Positions 24,801 through 36,965 are shown, counted from the first letter of the stretch. The stretch is 64,000 nt of DNA from Endothia cerciana (GCA_026119935.1 JALRMH010000044.1:248001-312000); one strand, 5' to 3'. Translations and numbers: made by a program. The notes: generated by a model from the sequence alone, not told the origin.

Positions 24801-25437
24801 TTGCTGAGTGTGCCGCACACATGGGTGCCGCCGTGACCCCCTACACGTCAAGCATCCTCAAGCTGCTTCTGAAGCGTCTCACGGATCCGGACCCGGAGAC
24901 GAAGAGCAACGCTGCTTACGCGACGGGTCAGCTCATCTACAACTCTACCGATGCCAACACCTACCTGCCCAGCTACACCGACATCCTCTCCAAGGTAGAG
25001 CCTATGCTGTCCATCGACCACGCGCGTATCAAGGACAACGCGACTGGCTGTGTGTGCCGCATGATCATCTCTCACCCCGACCGTGTTCCCATTGCGGATG
25101 TTCTGCCGGTCCTCGTGGGTCTCCTGCCCCTCAAGGAGGATTTCGAGGAGAACACGCCCGTATACGAGTGCTTGTACAAGCTCTGTAAGTCAACCTCGCC
25201 GTCTTACATATCAGGACCAAAGCTAACAGACTCCCAGACGAGGCCAACGAGCCCACGGTCCAGAGCTTGACACCGAAGCTCATCGGTGTGTTCGAGAAGG
25301 TCCTCGGCCCGCCCGAGGACCAGCTCCAGGACGAGACGCGCCAGGTTGTGCAGCGTATCGTCCAGAGCCTGTTCAAGGCCAAGCCCGAGCTGTTCCAGGG
25401 CCACGAGCAAGCCTTGAAGCTTGCCGGCGCGGCCTAG
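21809..25437 (+). CDS. KAP123: Importin beta-family karyopherin, KAP123 / importin-4 type
   Basis: Four exons: 21809-21854, 21942-24258, 24451-25184 and 25238-25437, giving 1098 residues, close to the roughly 1110 of yeast Kap123. The introns are 87, 192 and 53 nt. The product is an all-helical HEAT-repeat protein. The N-terminal importin region includes QAARLTIKYWEKIP, followed by LDLDDDAWPELIP. HEAT repeats such as NDPDSGVRHTALIGLTRIAD and HPDFKVKSAAAGALGAIAS run through the middle. Acidic loops (DDDEDEDEI near 220 and EEDDEDEWADYG near 640) are usual cargo/Ran contact regions. KAP123 imports ribosomal proteins and histones H3/H4 into the nucleus. The start ATG gives MDRQRLVALLQESQ, which joins through intron 1 to PDTQRVKAV. 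All exon joins keep phase, and nothing is broken. A GA microsatellite follows in the 3' UTR. Confidence 0.95.
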
Positions 25438-26041
25438 TCCCAACCTGATCACTCTGTATAGAGAGAGAGAGAGAGAGAGAGAGAGTGGTATGAGCTCGAG
25501 CTCTTCGTGGGTTTAATACTAACGACTGGATGATGAAAATTGCGCGGATGTTTCTGTTTCTTCCTGTTTGTGAGCCACTAGACAGATATCAATGAATACC
25601 CCCTTCCTGCCCCTTTACCTGCCTGTTTAATTTCGACGCCATGCGCTTTGGCCAGGCATGAGCTGCCTCTATCCAATGTAGTGGTCCCATGTGGCCATGT
25701 CCAGGACGGCCAGCCCCGCACTTCCCGGACTAGTTTTGTTGTAAGCCTCTTTTGACTGCTTGAAACAGGTCGTGTCAGAAAACGTTATTAGTGTCAAGAA
25801 TCCCCTGCTGCATTCCTTCGAATATATCGATGTCGAAGCCAACTGACGGGTTGATGAGAATGTAACATACATATAGGGGCGTTGATTCTGCAAGCAGGCA
25901 TCCTATAAAGTTCCATGGAGGAGGAGTCTGGATGCTGACTCAGTCTCCGCCCCCAAATCAAACGCTCGTGATCGTGGTGTGGCGACGACTTCATGCTGTC
26001 TCCCCAGCCCCCAACAGCACGACGACTTCCATCACCGAGCC
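25438..26041. other. Intergenic region between KAP123 and the F-box gene
   Basis: About 600 nt between two genes on the same strand. It should contain the KAP123 3' UTR (with the GA run) and the F-box promoter. No other feature was seen. Confidence 0.5.
25461..25485 (+). repeat. (GA)n microsatellite
   Basis: Twelve and a half GA units directly after the KAP123 stop, in its probable 3' UTR. Confidence 0.9.
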
Positions 26042-27250
26042 ATGGCGTCGGAAATGGCACACATAACACCTGTTGCTATCGTGGACAATGGCAATGTCTC
26101 CGGGACCGAAAGTGGAGAACCACTTGCAGTCCCCAGAGACCCGCGCGAGCGGGTTGGCAACGACGGGACCCTGACCGTCTTCTCCAAGAAGAACGAGCGC
26201 CTGCTCAAGAAGCAGCAGCTCAAACGCGGCAGACCCGGGGCCGGCCACCTTGCCCTCCTCGGCCTGCCGTTCGACGTCCTCATCCAGATCGTCTCCTTCC
26301 TCAGGCCCAGCGACGTCTTCCGCCTCTCGCGCACCTGCCGCCCCCTCCACGGCTTCCTCCTCCAGGAGCACCCCGCCCGCGTCGCCAGGTCTATCGTGCA
26401 GTGGCGCTACCCGTGCCTGGAGAGGTGCATGTGCCTCCCCGTGCTAATGACCTCCGTAGGCGAGGGGTACCGGGACGTCCTGCAGGACGAGGAGCGCCTC
26501 AGGGGCCACGACATCCGCAGGCGGCCCTACTACCACCACCTCAAGCCGCCGGACCCGGCCCTGGTCTGCACGTGCCTGACGTGCGTCCTGCGGTGGCACG
26601 TGCTGTGCCTGGCCGTCGACTTCGCGCACTGGCAGGGCCGGCTCGACGCCGGCTCGCCCCTCCCGGTGGTCCCGAGGGGCGAGCGGCCGGCATGGAACGC
26701 CAGGCTGCTGGACGCCCACGCCGCCGTGGTCGGGAGGGCCGTCTTCCCCGGGGAGGCGGCGCCGATGTGGCACGCCGCCATCCTGCAGGCGCACCTCGAC
26801 TCCACGGTGCGGTCGGTCCGGCGGCACAGCGCCAACAGGTTCAACCAGCGGGCGAGGTTCCGCATGTCCGCCCTGGACGCGGCGTCGGGGACGGACGCGT
26901 TCCTGCAGGAGGAGGGCCCTCCGTCGATGGACATGCCTTTTCACAGGGACAACTACTACATGCTCGAGGCATACCTGCCCAACCGCAGCTGGCTCTCCGA
27001 GGAGGGCAGGTGGGGCTACATGCCGGCCGAGCAGCATGAGAAGGATCTGGAGCAGCTCAAGAAGTTCGTGCTCTGGAGGAGGAGCCAGACGCAGACAGCT
27101 GCCGGCGGCGGCGGCGGCGGCGGCGGCGAAAAGAAAAAGGAGGAGACCTGGGTTATGCAGTTCAACGGGTCAGGCTGGAAGCCCGTGCTGGTGTTGCGTG
27201 ACAGCGGAGACAATTTTCAGGAGACGTCACGGACTAGATCAGGCCCCTAG
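26042..27250 (+). CDS. F-box domain protein
   Basis: Single exon, 402 residues. The chosen ATG gives MASEMAHITPVAIVDNG; the frame is open further upstream but only from a GTG. An F-box spans about 67-110 (LLGLPFDVLIQIVSFLRPSD, then VFRLSRTCRPLHGFLLQ), the Skp1-binding module of SCF ubiquitin ligases. The rest is a conserved-looking globular region with paired Cys (CTCLTCVLRWHVLC), His and Trp residues and no WD or LRR repeats, so the substrate-binding part is unassigned. Near the C-terminus a run of eight Gly (a GGC repeat at 27105-27128) precedes a Lys/Glu stretch. GC content is high, which creates long chance frames on both strands. The expected role is as a substrate adaptor for ubiquitylation; the target is unknown. 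Confidence 0.8.
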   Translation: MASEMAHITPVAIVDNGNVSGTESGEPLAVPRDPRERVGNDGTLTVFSKKNERLLKKQQLKRGRPGAGHLALLGLPFDVLIQIVSFLRPSDVFRLSRTCRPLHGFLLQEHPARVARSIVQWRYPCLERCMCLPVLMTSVGEGYRDVLQDEERLRGHDIRRRPYYHHLKPPDPALVCTCLTCVLRWHVLCLAVDFAHWQGRLDAGSPLPVVPRGERPAWNARLLDAHAAVVGRAVFPGEAAPMWHAAILQAHLDSTVRSVRRHSANRFNQRARFRMSALDAASGTDAFLQEEGPPSMDMPFHRDNYYMLEAYLPNRSWLSEEGRWGYMPAEQHEKDLEQLKKFVLWRRSQTQTAAGGGGGGGGEKKKEETWVMQFNGSGWKPVLVLRDSGDNFQETSRTRSGP

Positions 27251-27398
27251 GAGACGTCCGTGGTGCCTGATGGCTCTGGTGCTCAGAATATCTCCGTCGT
27301 ATTATGTATTATCATTATTTATGTATACGGAGTATCTTTAGATCAAATGCCGTCATAATTCGTAAAGCATGAGAGCGTATGTCAAAGGCTCACAGAAC

Positions 27399-30300
27399 CT
27401 AGACGTATCGCGGCTCCGGTCTCTGAGCCATCACCGACTCCTCATCCCTGTCGTCAACAATATCCACGCCTATCCGGCTCTTACCGTTCATTCCGTTAAT
27501 GAACCCGTACCCGTACTTATGCCTCATAGAGCTGACACTGAGGTCCCGGTCGGGCTTGTCTAGCGTCGACATCCCATCCAGCGAATCCAACATCCACGAG
27601 TCACACACATAGTACATGGCCCCAGCGATGGTCCTCGGGTCCACGGGCATACGCGGCCAGCGGATGAAGAACGACAGGACGATACTGATGATCATCAGGC
27701 TCAGGGTGGCGACGCTGAGCCACGCGCAGACGACCTGCGTCATGAATGTCTCGACGGCGCTGAAGGGGACGTGGGAGAGCGTGACGGGCAGGCTCAGCTC
27801 GGCGACCAGCGTCACGAAGGAGAGGAAGCCGAGGTACAGGTGCCGCTGCCTGTAGGCCGACCACATGCCGTAGAAGGCATTTGTGGGCGGCGAGACGAGG
27901 ATGGACCTCTCTGCCGGGAGGGCGCGGTCGCGGAGTTTGAGGTACGGCGACATGATGGCGACGCCTGTTGTGCGCGTGCGGTCAGCAGTGGACACGATTC
28001 AGGAAGTTAATGTCTTGGTTCTCACTGTACTCACATCGGAACACTGTCTCCATACAATAGCCGAGAACGACTCCGAGTGCAGTGAAGAAGAACTTGACAC
28101 CGTACCCTTGGCTATCCATAAAGTTTTCAAATCCAGTATTGCCCGAGGTTTCCTCATAGTACAGGATGATGATTAGCATGGAGAGGAAGACGAAGAGTAT
28201 AATGCAGCGTCCCCACCAGGTCAGTAGCAGGAACGGTTGCGTGGTCTTCGTCGCCCGCGCATCAGAGTTGTCGTTGGTGTGGTCCCTGTCAGTGCGCGCT
28301 GTCCTGTCAGGCTTCTCGGACGCGGTTTCTCGTCCGGCGACGATGACTCCATGTCCGGAGCTATTGAGCGGGGAGTCCCAAGGATTTACTGTATCCCCAA
28401 GAGCATACCGGCTCTTTGCAAGTAGCCCAAGGATGTCAGACTCTTTTCCAGCAGGCATTGCTCTCAGAACTTTTCGCGTGTCTGCATCGAGGCACAGGCT
28501 CGCCATCCCAGCGATGCTCCAGGGGTTCTGGGCCACTCCCGTCTTCCACTGCCTGATGCTCAGCAAGCAAATGAGTGCCAGAAGCAGGGCGATCATGGCC
28601 GACATGAGACCCTGCAGGACGCGTCCGGACACCACTGACGATCCGAGGTTGCCTCGGCAGGACATCTCGCAGGTATCAATAGCCTCGTACACGGAGATCG
28701 TCTCGGCAGCGAGGGGCGCGAGCAGCCCCGCTCCGAGGACCAGAAGGTCTGAGATGGCGATGATCGGTTGTCTGGTCTTGAGGGCGCGGAGGAAGGAGAT
28801 CGCCCCCCGCCACGAGTAGAACCGCAGGAATATTGACCTCTCTGGCCGGGTCCCGTGTGCCTTGTCGGCGGTAGCCAGCGCGTGAAAGGGCTGCATCAGC
28901 CTGGCGTTGATGCCAATGAGCTTGATGGGGAAGGCGATGAGGACTGCCAGGACAGTCGGAAGGAATGCGCCGAGTACATATTCCTGCATGGTGACTCCGT
29001 AGACCACGGCTTTGGCCTCGGACGCGGAGCCTGCACTAGAGGCGCCGCCGGATGGCGTTGATGAGCTGCTCGATTGAGGCGCTGTTGTCGGTGTTCCCGA
29101 AAGCCTTGGGCCTCTAGATGTGAGCGTTGCGCTCAACACGGTGGCGTAGGTCGAGGTTTCGATATGGCCTCCAGCGTCAGTATACAATGTCGTCAGGACT
29201 TCGGTCCTGCCACCGGACGTGACTGGAACGATGGACGGAAGCTGGTTGAGTGGTATGCCCCGACTGGGGCGTATCGAAGTTGCCAGCGTCGCCGAGAGCG
29301 TCGCCGATGTTGGTGTGCCTCCGATGACTTGGGTATAGTATGAGCTAGTAATGTGGCCTCCAGAGTCCGTGAATGTTGTTTCCCTGACCTGTGTTGTACC
29401 CTCGATGGTTGTCCTGTAGACCGTCGTATCGGTCTCTCCGCTGACGGGGACTATCTGCCCTGTTCCGCTTACATCTGGAGCAAGGCTTCCAGTAGACTCA
29501 GACATGCTGTAAGCGCTAGGCACGGTCGTCTCAACGGGTTTGGAGGTGATTTTCCTGAACTGATCGCCGGATGAAGATTTGGTTACCATTGTTTTGGGTG
29601 TACTAACGGCGGCGGTGTTCACAAGCGTCATGGTCTGTCCGACAGTGATATAAGCTGATAAGAACCCAGTATCATGTATCGCAGTAGTAGAAGTCCTGTC
29701 AGCCATGGCTGGCAAAGTCGCGCTTGTGCTTAATGATGGTCTACTTAACCCAGTCGGATCGAGTGTCGAGGTGCCGGTAGTCCTGCCAATCTGTAGGAAA
29801 GATGAAGATACGGCCATCGCATATGAAGTCGCAACAGAATCGACACTTGTTGGTACGGTTGTCGATATGCCGGTAGTCCTGCCAATCTGTAGGAAAGCCG
29901 AAGGTTCAGTCATCAAATTTGCAGAACTGGCGGCAACAGAATCGACACTCGTAACATCCAGAGTTGAAAATGCAGGAGCCGATTCAGGGACAGAAGAACT
30001 TGGCACATTCGTCACCCCCCTGGTTGTCGCAGTGCCCGCTGAGTCGCTCCTGGCTTCGAGGCTGACAAAACCGTATGGGGACTGAGAGGCCGCATCGCTG
30101 CTCCTTTCGCTCGATGGCGACACGCTGGTAGTGGCCGACTCTGCCTGATCCGAATGTCTTTTATGAAGCGCAGTGGTCTTGTCCAAGAGGCCGTGCAGTG
30201 GGCCTGTCGGAGACGGTCTTGCCTGAACGTCTGCCAGAACATCACCATTCGATGCAGTCGATGGCAGGGCTCGGTACACATGCTCAGTCATCTTACCCAC

Positions 30301-31137
30301 CGAAAGGTAGCGATCAGGGCCCAGCTGGGCCGCCACCTCGTTCAAAGAAAATAATCTGGGCTGAGGGTCTGGCGAGCTGCCCTGGTTGCTCGTTGTAGTT
30401 GGCAAGGCTCGTATTCTGGCATCTTCGTAGGCAGTCTCCTTGCCAAGGTGCAAAAAAAGAGCCGGCACTTGGATGGCCTTGTTGCCGTTTGTTTCAACTG
30501 CGGTGAGCTCGTCGACAAGAGTTGGTCCCGCTCGCAGGACTGGCAGGTTCGCATCTCTCGTTGCTGAAGACGGTACGGCTCTCTTCCATGTGTAGACAAC
30601 CTCCGTGCCCATGATAAGATATTTGACTTTGCTCAACATAGAGGGGGCAAAGACGCCAATGCCGTCGGGCTCATCATCGTGCTGCCTGGCTTCATTCCGC
30701 GCGTCAGGCGGATGCCCTGCTGTTGAGACATCGAGTGGATCTGGGGGCGGCACTTCCGGCGCGCCCCCAGCATCTCGCGAGCTGTGCTCGATATCTCTAT
30801 CTATGACCGGCGCGGATATGAAGTCGTCAGTGCCGTTTTGGTGGATGTCCAGGGCCCGGATGGCGTATTCTGTAAGCCCGATCAGCGCAGCGAGACACAC
30901 GATGAGGATCAAGTGGTACCACCACCGGAGTGCGGTGGGTTTGTAGTCCGACGATTTGGTGCGTGACCTCTCTGTCTTTGTTGGTGATGTTGGTAGGACG
31001 ACATTGGGGTGTTGTTCTGAGCACTGCGAGTAGTCTGACATGGACATCGTCTCGTCCCTTGTCTCGCCTGCCTGATAAGTTGGGTGGCGGTTATAGGTAG
31101 GGAGGACGCGCTGAGGTTGCGAGTTCGTCGACGCCAT
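27399..31137 (-). CDS. Large DUF3433-type multi-pass membrane protein with Ser/Thr-rich ectodomain
   Basis: Two exons (31137-28035 and 27964-27399) with a 70-nt intron (GTGAGT...CAG) give 1222 residues. A cytoplasmic N-terminus of about 70 residues leads into a first membrane segment (HLILIVCLAALIGLTEYAI, about 75-93). Then come about 600 mostly Ser/Thr-rich residues with internal repeats. These include LQIGRTTGxST twice, and TTLYTDAGGHIETSTYATVL / TTFTDSGGHITSSYYTQVI. The C-terminal 500 residues hold several membrane segments (near 716, 790, 850, 984 and 1015, plus two in exon 2) separated by loops with RSIFLRFYSWRG and VLRAMPAG. This resembles fungal DUF3433 proteins, whose function is not known. 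The Ser/Thr part is probably O-glycosylated and exposed to the wall. The final exon ends in an acidic/basic tail. The gene is convergent with the F-box gene, about 150 nt away. Confidence 0.8.
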
Positions 31138-32581
31138 CTTGGGCGGTGATGATGAAGACCCAGTGATGGTTGGATTTGTTCACACGAGGAAGTGGGCCAT
31201 GATCATAACGTAAAACGTAGACAGTCAGCGAAACCACGGGGCTTCGAAGGGCTTATGATCACGGTAGAGATTTTCAATACCTCTGTGCTCTGATGATTTA
31301 TTCTCTCGTGAAAGACCAGGCATCCTTGGGAGCCTGCTTCTCAGCAGGTCGTTGTCTGTGGCCGCCCTCGTGTGCTGCGTGCTGCCTTGCAGCTTTCTTT
31401 GGGGGCCGTTCGTGCATCCCCGTCGCTTCGTATGGTAGACGCAAGGGCCGTTGCATACCCTAGGAGACTCGCAGTCGGTGACGACCTTAAAACACCACAA
31501 AATCTGTTTGTATAGATTTCTCATTGGCTAGGATTGAATCTCAAGTTCCTTGAGCGAAAAAAAAGGGTACCTGATGCAGACTTGATGCACCTATTCAGCT
31601 TGATTGAATGCGTAGACACATGTCCGCTTCGATGGGCTCCAACACCTTGACCTTGCTGAATACGTGTCGAATCCCGGCTTCCTGTCTTCAGACGTGAAAG
31701 CCCTGGCAGGACTTCCGAATCCAAGAGACACATTGCCAGTCAGCCCTTCGGTCATGGTGAGATTCCCTAGTATTGTTGAGAACGAGTCCCCACGGCGTTG
31801 ACACTGCCGGCCGTGGCCCCCAGTTAAGGTTGTCAGCACTATACTCGGCTCATCACCAGACCACATGTTGCGGCCCTCATGTCGCATCTGCCTCAAACTG
31901 AGAACCTCACCGCGTGTCGTCCTGAACACGGGCGAGATCTCTGGCACGCGGCTCTGCGCGTAAGTAACCCTAGCTGTTCCGGCGGGGCTACTGTATACGA
32001 AAGGCGCAAAGCTACGCCTGGTTTCTCAGGAACGCCCCGAATAAGAGAGCGCACTGCAGAATAATCTTTGTCACATAACTCCACAGCGAGAAGTCGGAAA
32101 ATTCAGCAGGGGTTTTCCAGGAACTCTCTGTCTCTCAAATACTGCTAAAGTGTCGTTCATTCAAAAACCCTTCTTCATCTGGAACTTGGAAATCCGAGGT
32201 CGATATTAGGTACTATGGAATTACATACTATGCAGGGTCGTTGGGCTAGATTGCTCACGCTGACAAAGTCTACTACTATGGTATCTACCTCATGGTTTTG
32301 CCAGCACGTCATCTCAGCACGGAGAGCCTTCTGCCCAAGTCCATCGTGTGAATTTTTCCTCGTAGCTTCCCATAACTAAATGCTCCCCTTGGTCGAAGGA
32401 ACCTTAACTGACACAAGTTGTCACCATCTTCTTCGGCTGAGAAACCCTTGTTTGCAGCCACATCCTGAGGGCGCTGTCTGGACATCGCCTTAGGCCATCC
32501 CCCAACCTCTGTCCCGCGGAACTTTCCCGGGTATGCCGGTGGTGAAAGGGTAATTAACGCGGCGATTCATCCGGACCTTGA
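31138..32581. other. Intergenic region, no gene seen
   Basis: About 1.4 kb upstream of the DUF3433 gene and downstream of the next minus-strand gene. It probably carries the DUF3433 promoter. Open frames are short and without recognisable domains. Confidence 0.5.
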
Positions 32582-33473
32582 CTATTTTGGCGGCCTATTG
32601 TCGATCTCACTGATCCCAGACCCTGAAGGAAGCTCCTGGGGACCGCGCGGGGAGTACGGTAGTTCGAAAGGTCCTGGGACCGCTGGTTTCCCGCCGTGGT
32701 ACTCAGGTGGTTGATTTTGCGCTGGGCCTGGCGCGGCCTTCGGCTGCCTGAACTTGCACCGCCAAATGGCAAAGGCGGCGAGCGCGACGATCAAGGCACC
32801 ACCCACCGAGCCGCCCACGGCTGCTCCGATGACTGTGCCGGATGATCCTGATGACGAGGAACCCTTCATCGTGTCTGCGTGTGCGCCCTGCGATGGGCTA
32901 GCGGTCGCGGTCGCTGTCGCGAAACTGCCGGCCGTCGTGCTAGGTGAGCTTGTGGCTGTCGCGCTTGCTGACGAGGACGAGGACGACGAAGGGTTATCGC
33001 GGATGAGCAACAACGACGATGATACCTGCTGCGTTGTGTTCTCGAATATCTCGAGTGACGGGATGAACCGAAAGACCCAAATGGACAGCCCATCGATCTC
33101 GGTCGAGTTCAGATTGACGGTCCAAGAGAAACTCGTGATCGAGGTAACGTCGATTCCCGCTTCATACCTCGTCAGGTGTTCGTCTCTCCGAGGGGCCAAA
33201 ACGACAAAGGCTTGACTCACAGGAAAGCTGTACATGGTAGGTGTCGTTCGGCCCAAATACCCACAGCTCGCTGTCCGTCGGGTCACAGTCTGTGCAATAC
33301 TCGCTAAACGATGACGCCAGGTCCGTCGTCCACGAAACCGTGTACGTGTTCCCCTGGTATAGAGTCGAGGTATAATCGGGCGCTTGGGGGAAGTCCCACT
33401 CTGTCTGCACACTGCCACTCGCCCGCCATGGCAACACAAGCAATGCTGCTGAGAGAATGTAGCTAGTAAGCAT
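32582..33473 (-). CDS. Single-pass type I membrane protein with Ser-rich stalk and PPEY tail motif
   Basis: Two exons (33473-33221 and 33159-32582) with a 61-nt intron (GTGAGT donor, CTGAC branch, AAG acceptor) give 276 residues. A signal peptide (MLTSYILSAALLVLPWRASG) is followed by an ectodomain of about 130 residues resembling the small beta domains of fungal wall-associated proteins (YQGNTYTVSWTTDL, then GIDVTSITSFSWTV). Cys pair and N-glycosylation sites (NDT, NST, NTT) are present. A Ser/Ala/Thr-rich stalk leads to a membrane segment with a glycine-rich start (GAAVGGSVGGALIVALAAFA), then IWRCKF and a Pro-rich cytoplasmic tail with PPEY and PFELPYSPRG. An in-frame upstream ATG exists but would bury the signal peptide. 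The layout resembles WSC/Mid2-like surface proteins, but I do not recognise a named family. The PPEY could bind WW domains of Rsp5-type ligases (inference). Confidence 0.75.
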
Positions 33474-35309
33474 TGGGAACTGTGAGACCCGGGACGAGGG
33501 CAGAGTAGCAGCGAAGGGGGCGACGTGCAAAGACTGAGCGGTCGACTGGAGAAGAAAAGAGAGAGACGAGGCCTTTTCGAACGACGTGACAGAAGACACG
33601 CTTTTTCGCTTCTTGGCCTGGCACATCACCCTGCAGCGCATCTTCCCAAATAGGACGAATAAGGCTCTATTCAGCCCGTCCTGCCCCGGTCAGCCCCCAA
33701 GCCCCTGCAATACGCCGTCAGCACCGGGTGCATCCAGTGCTGCCTACGATATGATTTATTATTGCCAGGATGGGGCTTCCTGGCCGGCACAGGCCAAGCC
33801 TCACCAGCCTCGCCGCCCCGCCTCCTGTACCCTGAGCCGACTCCACTCCCAGCTTAGATAGGTCCGCCGCGGTTGAGATTCCGAGCGGGACGCCCACTGC
33901 AGGTCAAACTGCAAGAGCAATGGCCAGCGACAGCAAGATCTCCGTCCCGTGTGAGATGTCATTGGTGGTTGAAAGCAGTGCCAACACATCAAATCCTCCA
34001 AAGGTGGATCTTAATCGGCGCCTGAAATATTTTTTTTTTGGAGAGAAAAGAAGAACCCCCCCCTCCCCCCCCAAAAAATTTGATTATTATTATAGAACTG
34101 TCGCATGCGGACTCCCTGCGAATACTCGAGGGGGAAGACCTTGCCTGAAAGCTGGACGAGACCCTCCCGCTGAGAATTCCTTCCGCGACCCTACCGCGGT
34201 CTCTCTCGCTGCGTCCTGAAAATGTGCCTCGGCACCCGCTGAGCGGTCTTCGGGAAAGGGGGCTTTTCTCTGCGAGCTCTCCGCGACCCATTCGAGAGGC
34301 GAGGTACAGGTGAGGGTGCCGAGAAAATGGAGATCGCAGAGAGGTCGCCGCGCAGATTGTGGTATGCAGGTGGACATGGCGGAAGAGTTAAGGAAGAGTG
34401 ACCACGTATAACTGTGATGTTTGTTATTAAGAGGAGAAGAGAGAGAATAGCTCGGAAGAGGGACGCTCTCAACACACGGTGAAGCAGAACTCGGGCGCAG
34501 TTCAGTCGCACGACGTGAGGACCCAAGTCGAGGTAGCAGAGGGCTCAGTCAGCCCCAGCGTGCCAGTGCAGAAGAGAAGACAGGACAGAGGCCCGAGGGC
34601 TAGAAAAATCAGCAACTCGACGGTACATTTGGTCTAAACAGAGAACGGATGAGGAGAGAAGAGAGGTTGATTCTCGACGGTGGGGTGGGAGCCAGTATGG
34701 ATGTTTGTTTGTTCAACGGGCCAGCCGCACCTGCCTCAGCTGTTGTAGGTGTCACGGCTCTGGAAGCTGCTGCTAGTTTGCCAAGTAGAAGGCGCCGTCG
34801 AAGCCACATGTCGTCTTGAGGGTTAGGGTCCTAGGCTCGGTGCACGGGCCACCAACGTCATGCCCGTGGGGCGTTGATATGATAGCTTGCCTGACCTTGT
34901 TTCGGGTAGGCAAGGCAGGGTCCACGAGCCTAAGCCTGTGCCGGCGACATGCATGAAAGTCCCGAGAAGGCTGTCTGTCTCTGGGCGACCAAACTCACGA
35001 TAACATTGTGATTGTGAGACCTAACACCAGTAGGGTCATCCCAGTACATCGTCTCCTCCAGGCAGACAAACAAACAAACGAATCCTTCGTTTGGGTACGT
35101 ACCTGACGGGGGTGGTCGCACGGCTTGGGGCGCTGCGAGTGGACGGAGCTTCCCCGCCCCCCTCGGTTGAAACCTGAGAGGGGAGGGCTCACCTGTGCGA
35201 CCCAAGGACTTCTGGACCAGCCTGAGACGGTGGTCATATCGGAGGGGAGGGAGGTGTGTCTCAGTTCTCATTTCTGAGAAGAACCTCGTGCATCAGACGG
35301 GCAGACAAC
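33474..35309. other. Divergent intergenic region, low-complexity tracts
   Basis: About 1.8 kb between the starts of the membrane-protein gene and LSB5. It should carry both promoters. A T8 run, a C-rich run and an A-run lie between 34030 and 34080, and a CAAACAAACAAA stretch near 35070. No credible gene was seen. Confidence 0.5.
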
Positions 35310-36965
35310 ATGTTCTCACAGGTAAGTTGTTCTCCTCGTGGCTTCGCTGCGGAGGAGGGGATGAGCATGAGCATGAGGACGAGGATGAGGACCTCATCTG
35401 TTCCTTCGCACCTCGACTCTGGGCTGGCCTCATTTTCTGCGGCCGCCTCTCTTGTCGTCACCCCCCTACCCGGCCTCACCTGGGTCTCGTTACACACATC
35501 TCCCACCGCCGGTGCTGATACCTTCCCCACAGAAGAAACCCTACTCGGCCGTCACCGTCACCATCGAGCGGCTGACGGGCGAGGCTTACGAGGAGGATGA
35601 CCTGAGCGGCATCCCGGACCTGGTCGAGGTCATCAAGCTGCAGGGCTCGGGCCCCGCCGAGGTCGCCCGCGCCATACGGAAGAAGCTCAAGTACGGCAAC
35701 GCCCACCGCCAGCTCCGCGCCCTCGCCATCCTCGACGGCCTCATCCAGAACGCCGGGCCCCGCTTCCAGCGCACCTTTGCCGACGAGCCGCTGCTCGAGC
35801 GCCTGCGCGTCTGCGGCACCTCTGACCTGTCGGACCCGGACGTCAGGAGGAAGTGCTCGGAGCTGTTCCGGAGCTGGGCCGCCGAGTACAAGGACACCCC
35901 CGGCCTGGACCGCGTCGCCCGCCTGTACAAGGAGCTCCCCAAGCGCAAGCAGGTCGTCACCCAGGAGCGCTCCAAGGTCATCCGCGAGACCGAGAACCCC
36001 TTCGGCGACGAGGAGGACGAGCAGTCCGCCCCTGAGAGGTCACACGCCTCCTCGTCCCGCGCCCCGCCGGGCCTGTCCGCACCCGTGACGGGGCAGGTCA
36101 GCAGCTCCTTCAGCTACGTCCCGTCCTCCTCCTCCAAGGACAAGAACAAGAAGAAGGACAAGGACAAGAAGTTGGGCAGGAAGCACCGCAAGTTCGACCT
36201 CGAGGCCGAGAAGGACCAGATGAAGACCGCCATCGCCGAGTCGTCCATCGCGGCGACCAACCTCAACAACGCCCTGCAGAGCATCAACCGCGAGAGGGAG
36301 CGCATCTCGGAGAACCCCACCGCCGTGGCACACTTTGAGACGTGCAAACACCTGCGGCGGAAGATCCTTCGTTATGTGAGTACTGCTTGGCCGCGCTGTA
36401 GATTGGGCCGGGACGTGGGACGCCCTGACAGGAAGCCGGTAGATCCACCACGTCGAGTCCGAGGAGTGGCTCGGCGGCCTCCTCCACGCCAACGACGAGC
36501 TCGTCATGTCGCTCATGACCTTCGAGCAGCTGGACCGCTCCATCGACGCGGACAGCGACTCGGACGACGAGCTGGCCGAGCAGGCTCACATGTATCGCAG
36601 TACGTCCTTGCCCTCCCAGAGACAACCTCCCCGGCTCGCCGCCCCGCTGATCCTCGTGTGTAGTGATGACCGAAAAGGCCAAGTCGCCTGGCTCCCCACG
36701 CAGCCCAACCTCCGGCATGGCCAGCCTGAGCATCACCCCTTCCTCACCGCCGCCGCCGCCAAAGCCGCCCCGTCCAGCCGCCCCACCCCGGCCGTCGGCG
36801 ACGTCGAAGCCCTCGTCCCAGCTGGCCGTCCCGGGAAGGCCAGCTGCCCCTGGTAACAGCGATGAGTCGGAGCCGGAGGACGAAGAGGATGAGAACGACC
36901 CCTTTGCGGACCGTAACGCCGTTGTGACCCCTAAGGTGGAGCGCAGCGAGCCGACGTGGACCTGA
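35310..36965 (+). CDS. LSB5: VHS-GAT domain actin-patch/endocytosis adaptor, LSB5-like
   Basis: Four exons: 35310-35321 (only ATG TTC TCA CAG), 35533-36375, 36443-36599 and 36664-36965, giving 437 residues. A VHS domain covers about 8-135 (VTVTIERLTGEAYEEDDL, IRKKLKYGNAHRQLRALAIL, ADEPLLERL). A GAT-like three-helix region lies at about 225-330 (DLEAEKDQMKTAIAESSIAA, then EEWLGGLLHANDELV). Between them is an NPF tripeptide (159-161), the ligand of EH domains, and a Lys-rich linker. The C-terminus has poly-Pro stretches (SSPPPPPKPPRPAAPPRP) suited to SH3 binding, and an acidic end with DPF. This matches Lsb5, which links Las17/WASP, Sla1 and ubiquitin at cortical actin patches. Exon 1 is very short, but the join restores MFSQKKPYSAVTVTIERL and keeps phase. 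Confidence 0.88.

Noticed and set aside
25993..27039. 348-residue Arg/Pro-rich open frame overlapping the F-box gene
   Set aside because: It is a +2 shadow of a GC-rich gene; the other frame carries a clear F-box.
33160..33220. A 37-nt intron in the PPEY membrane protein
   Set aside because: It is too short for a fungal intron; the 61-nt alternative with a CTGAC branch and AAG acceptor gives a better join.
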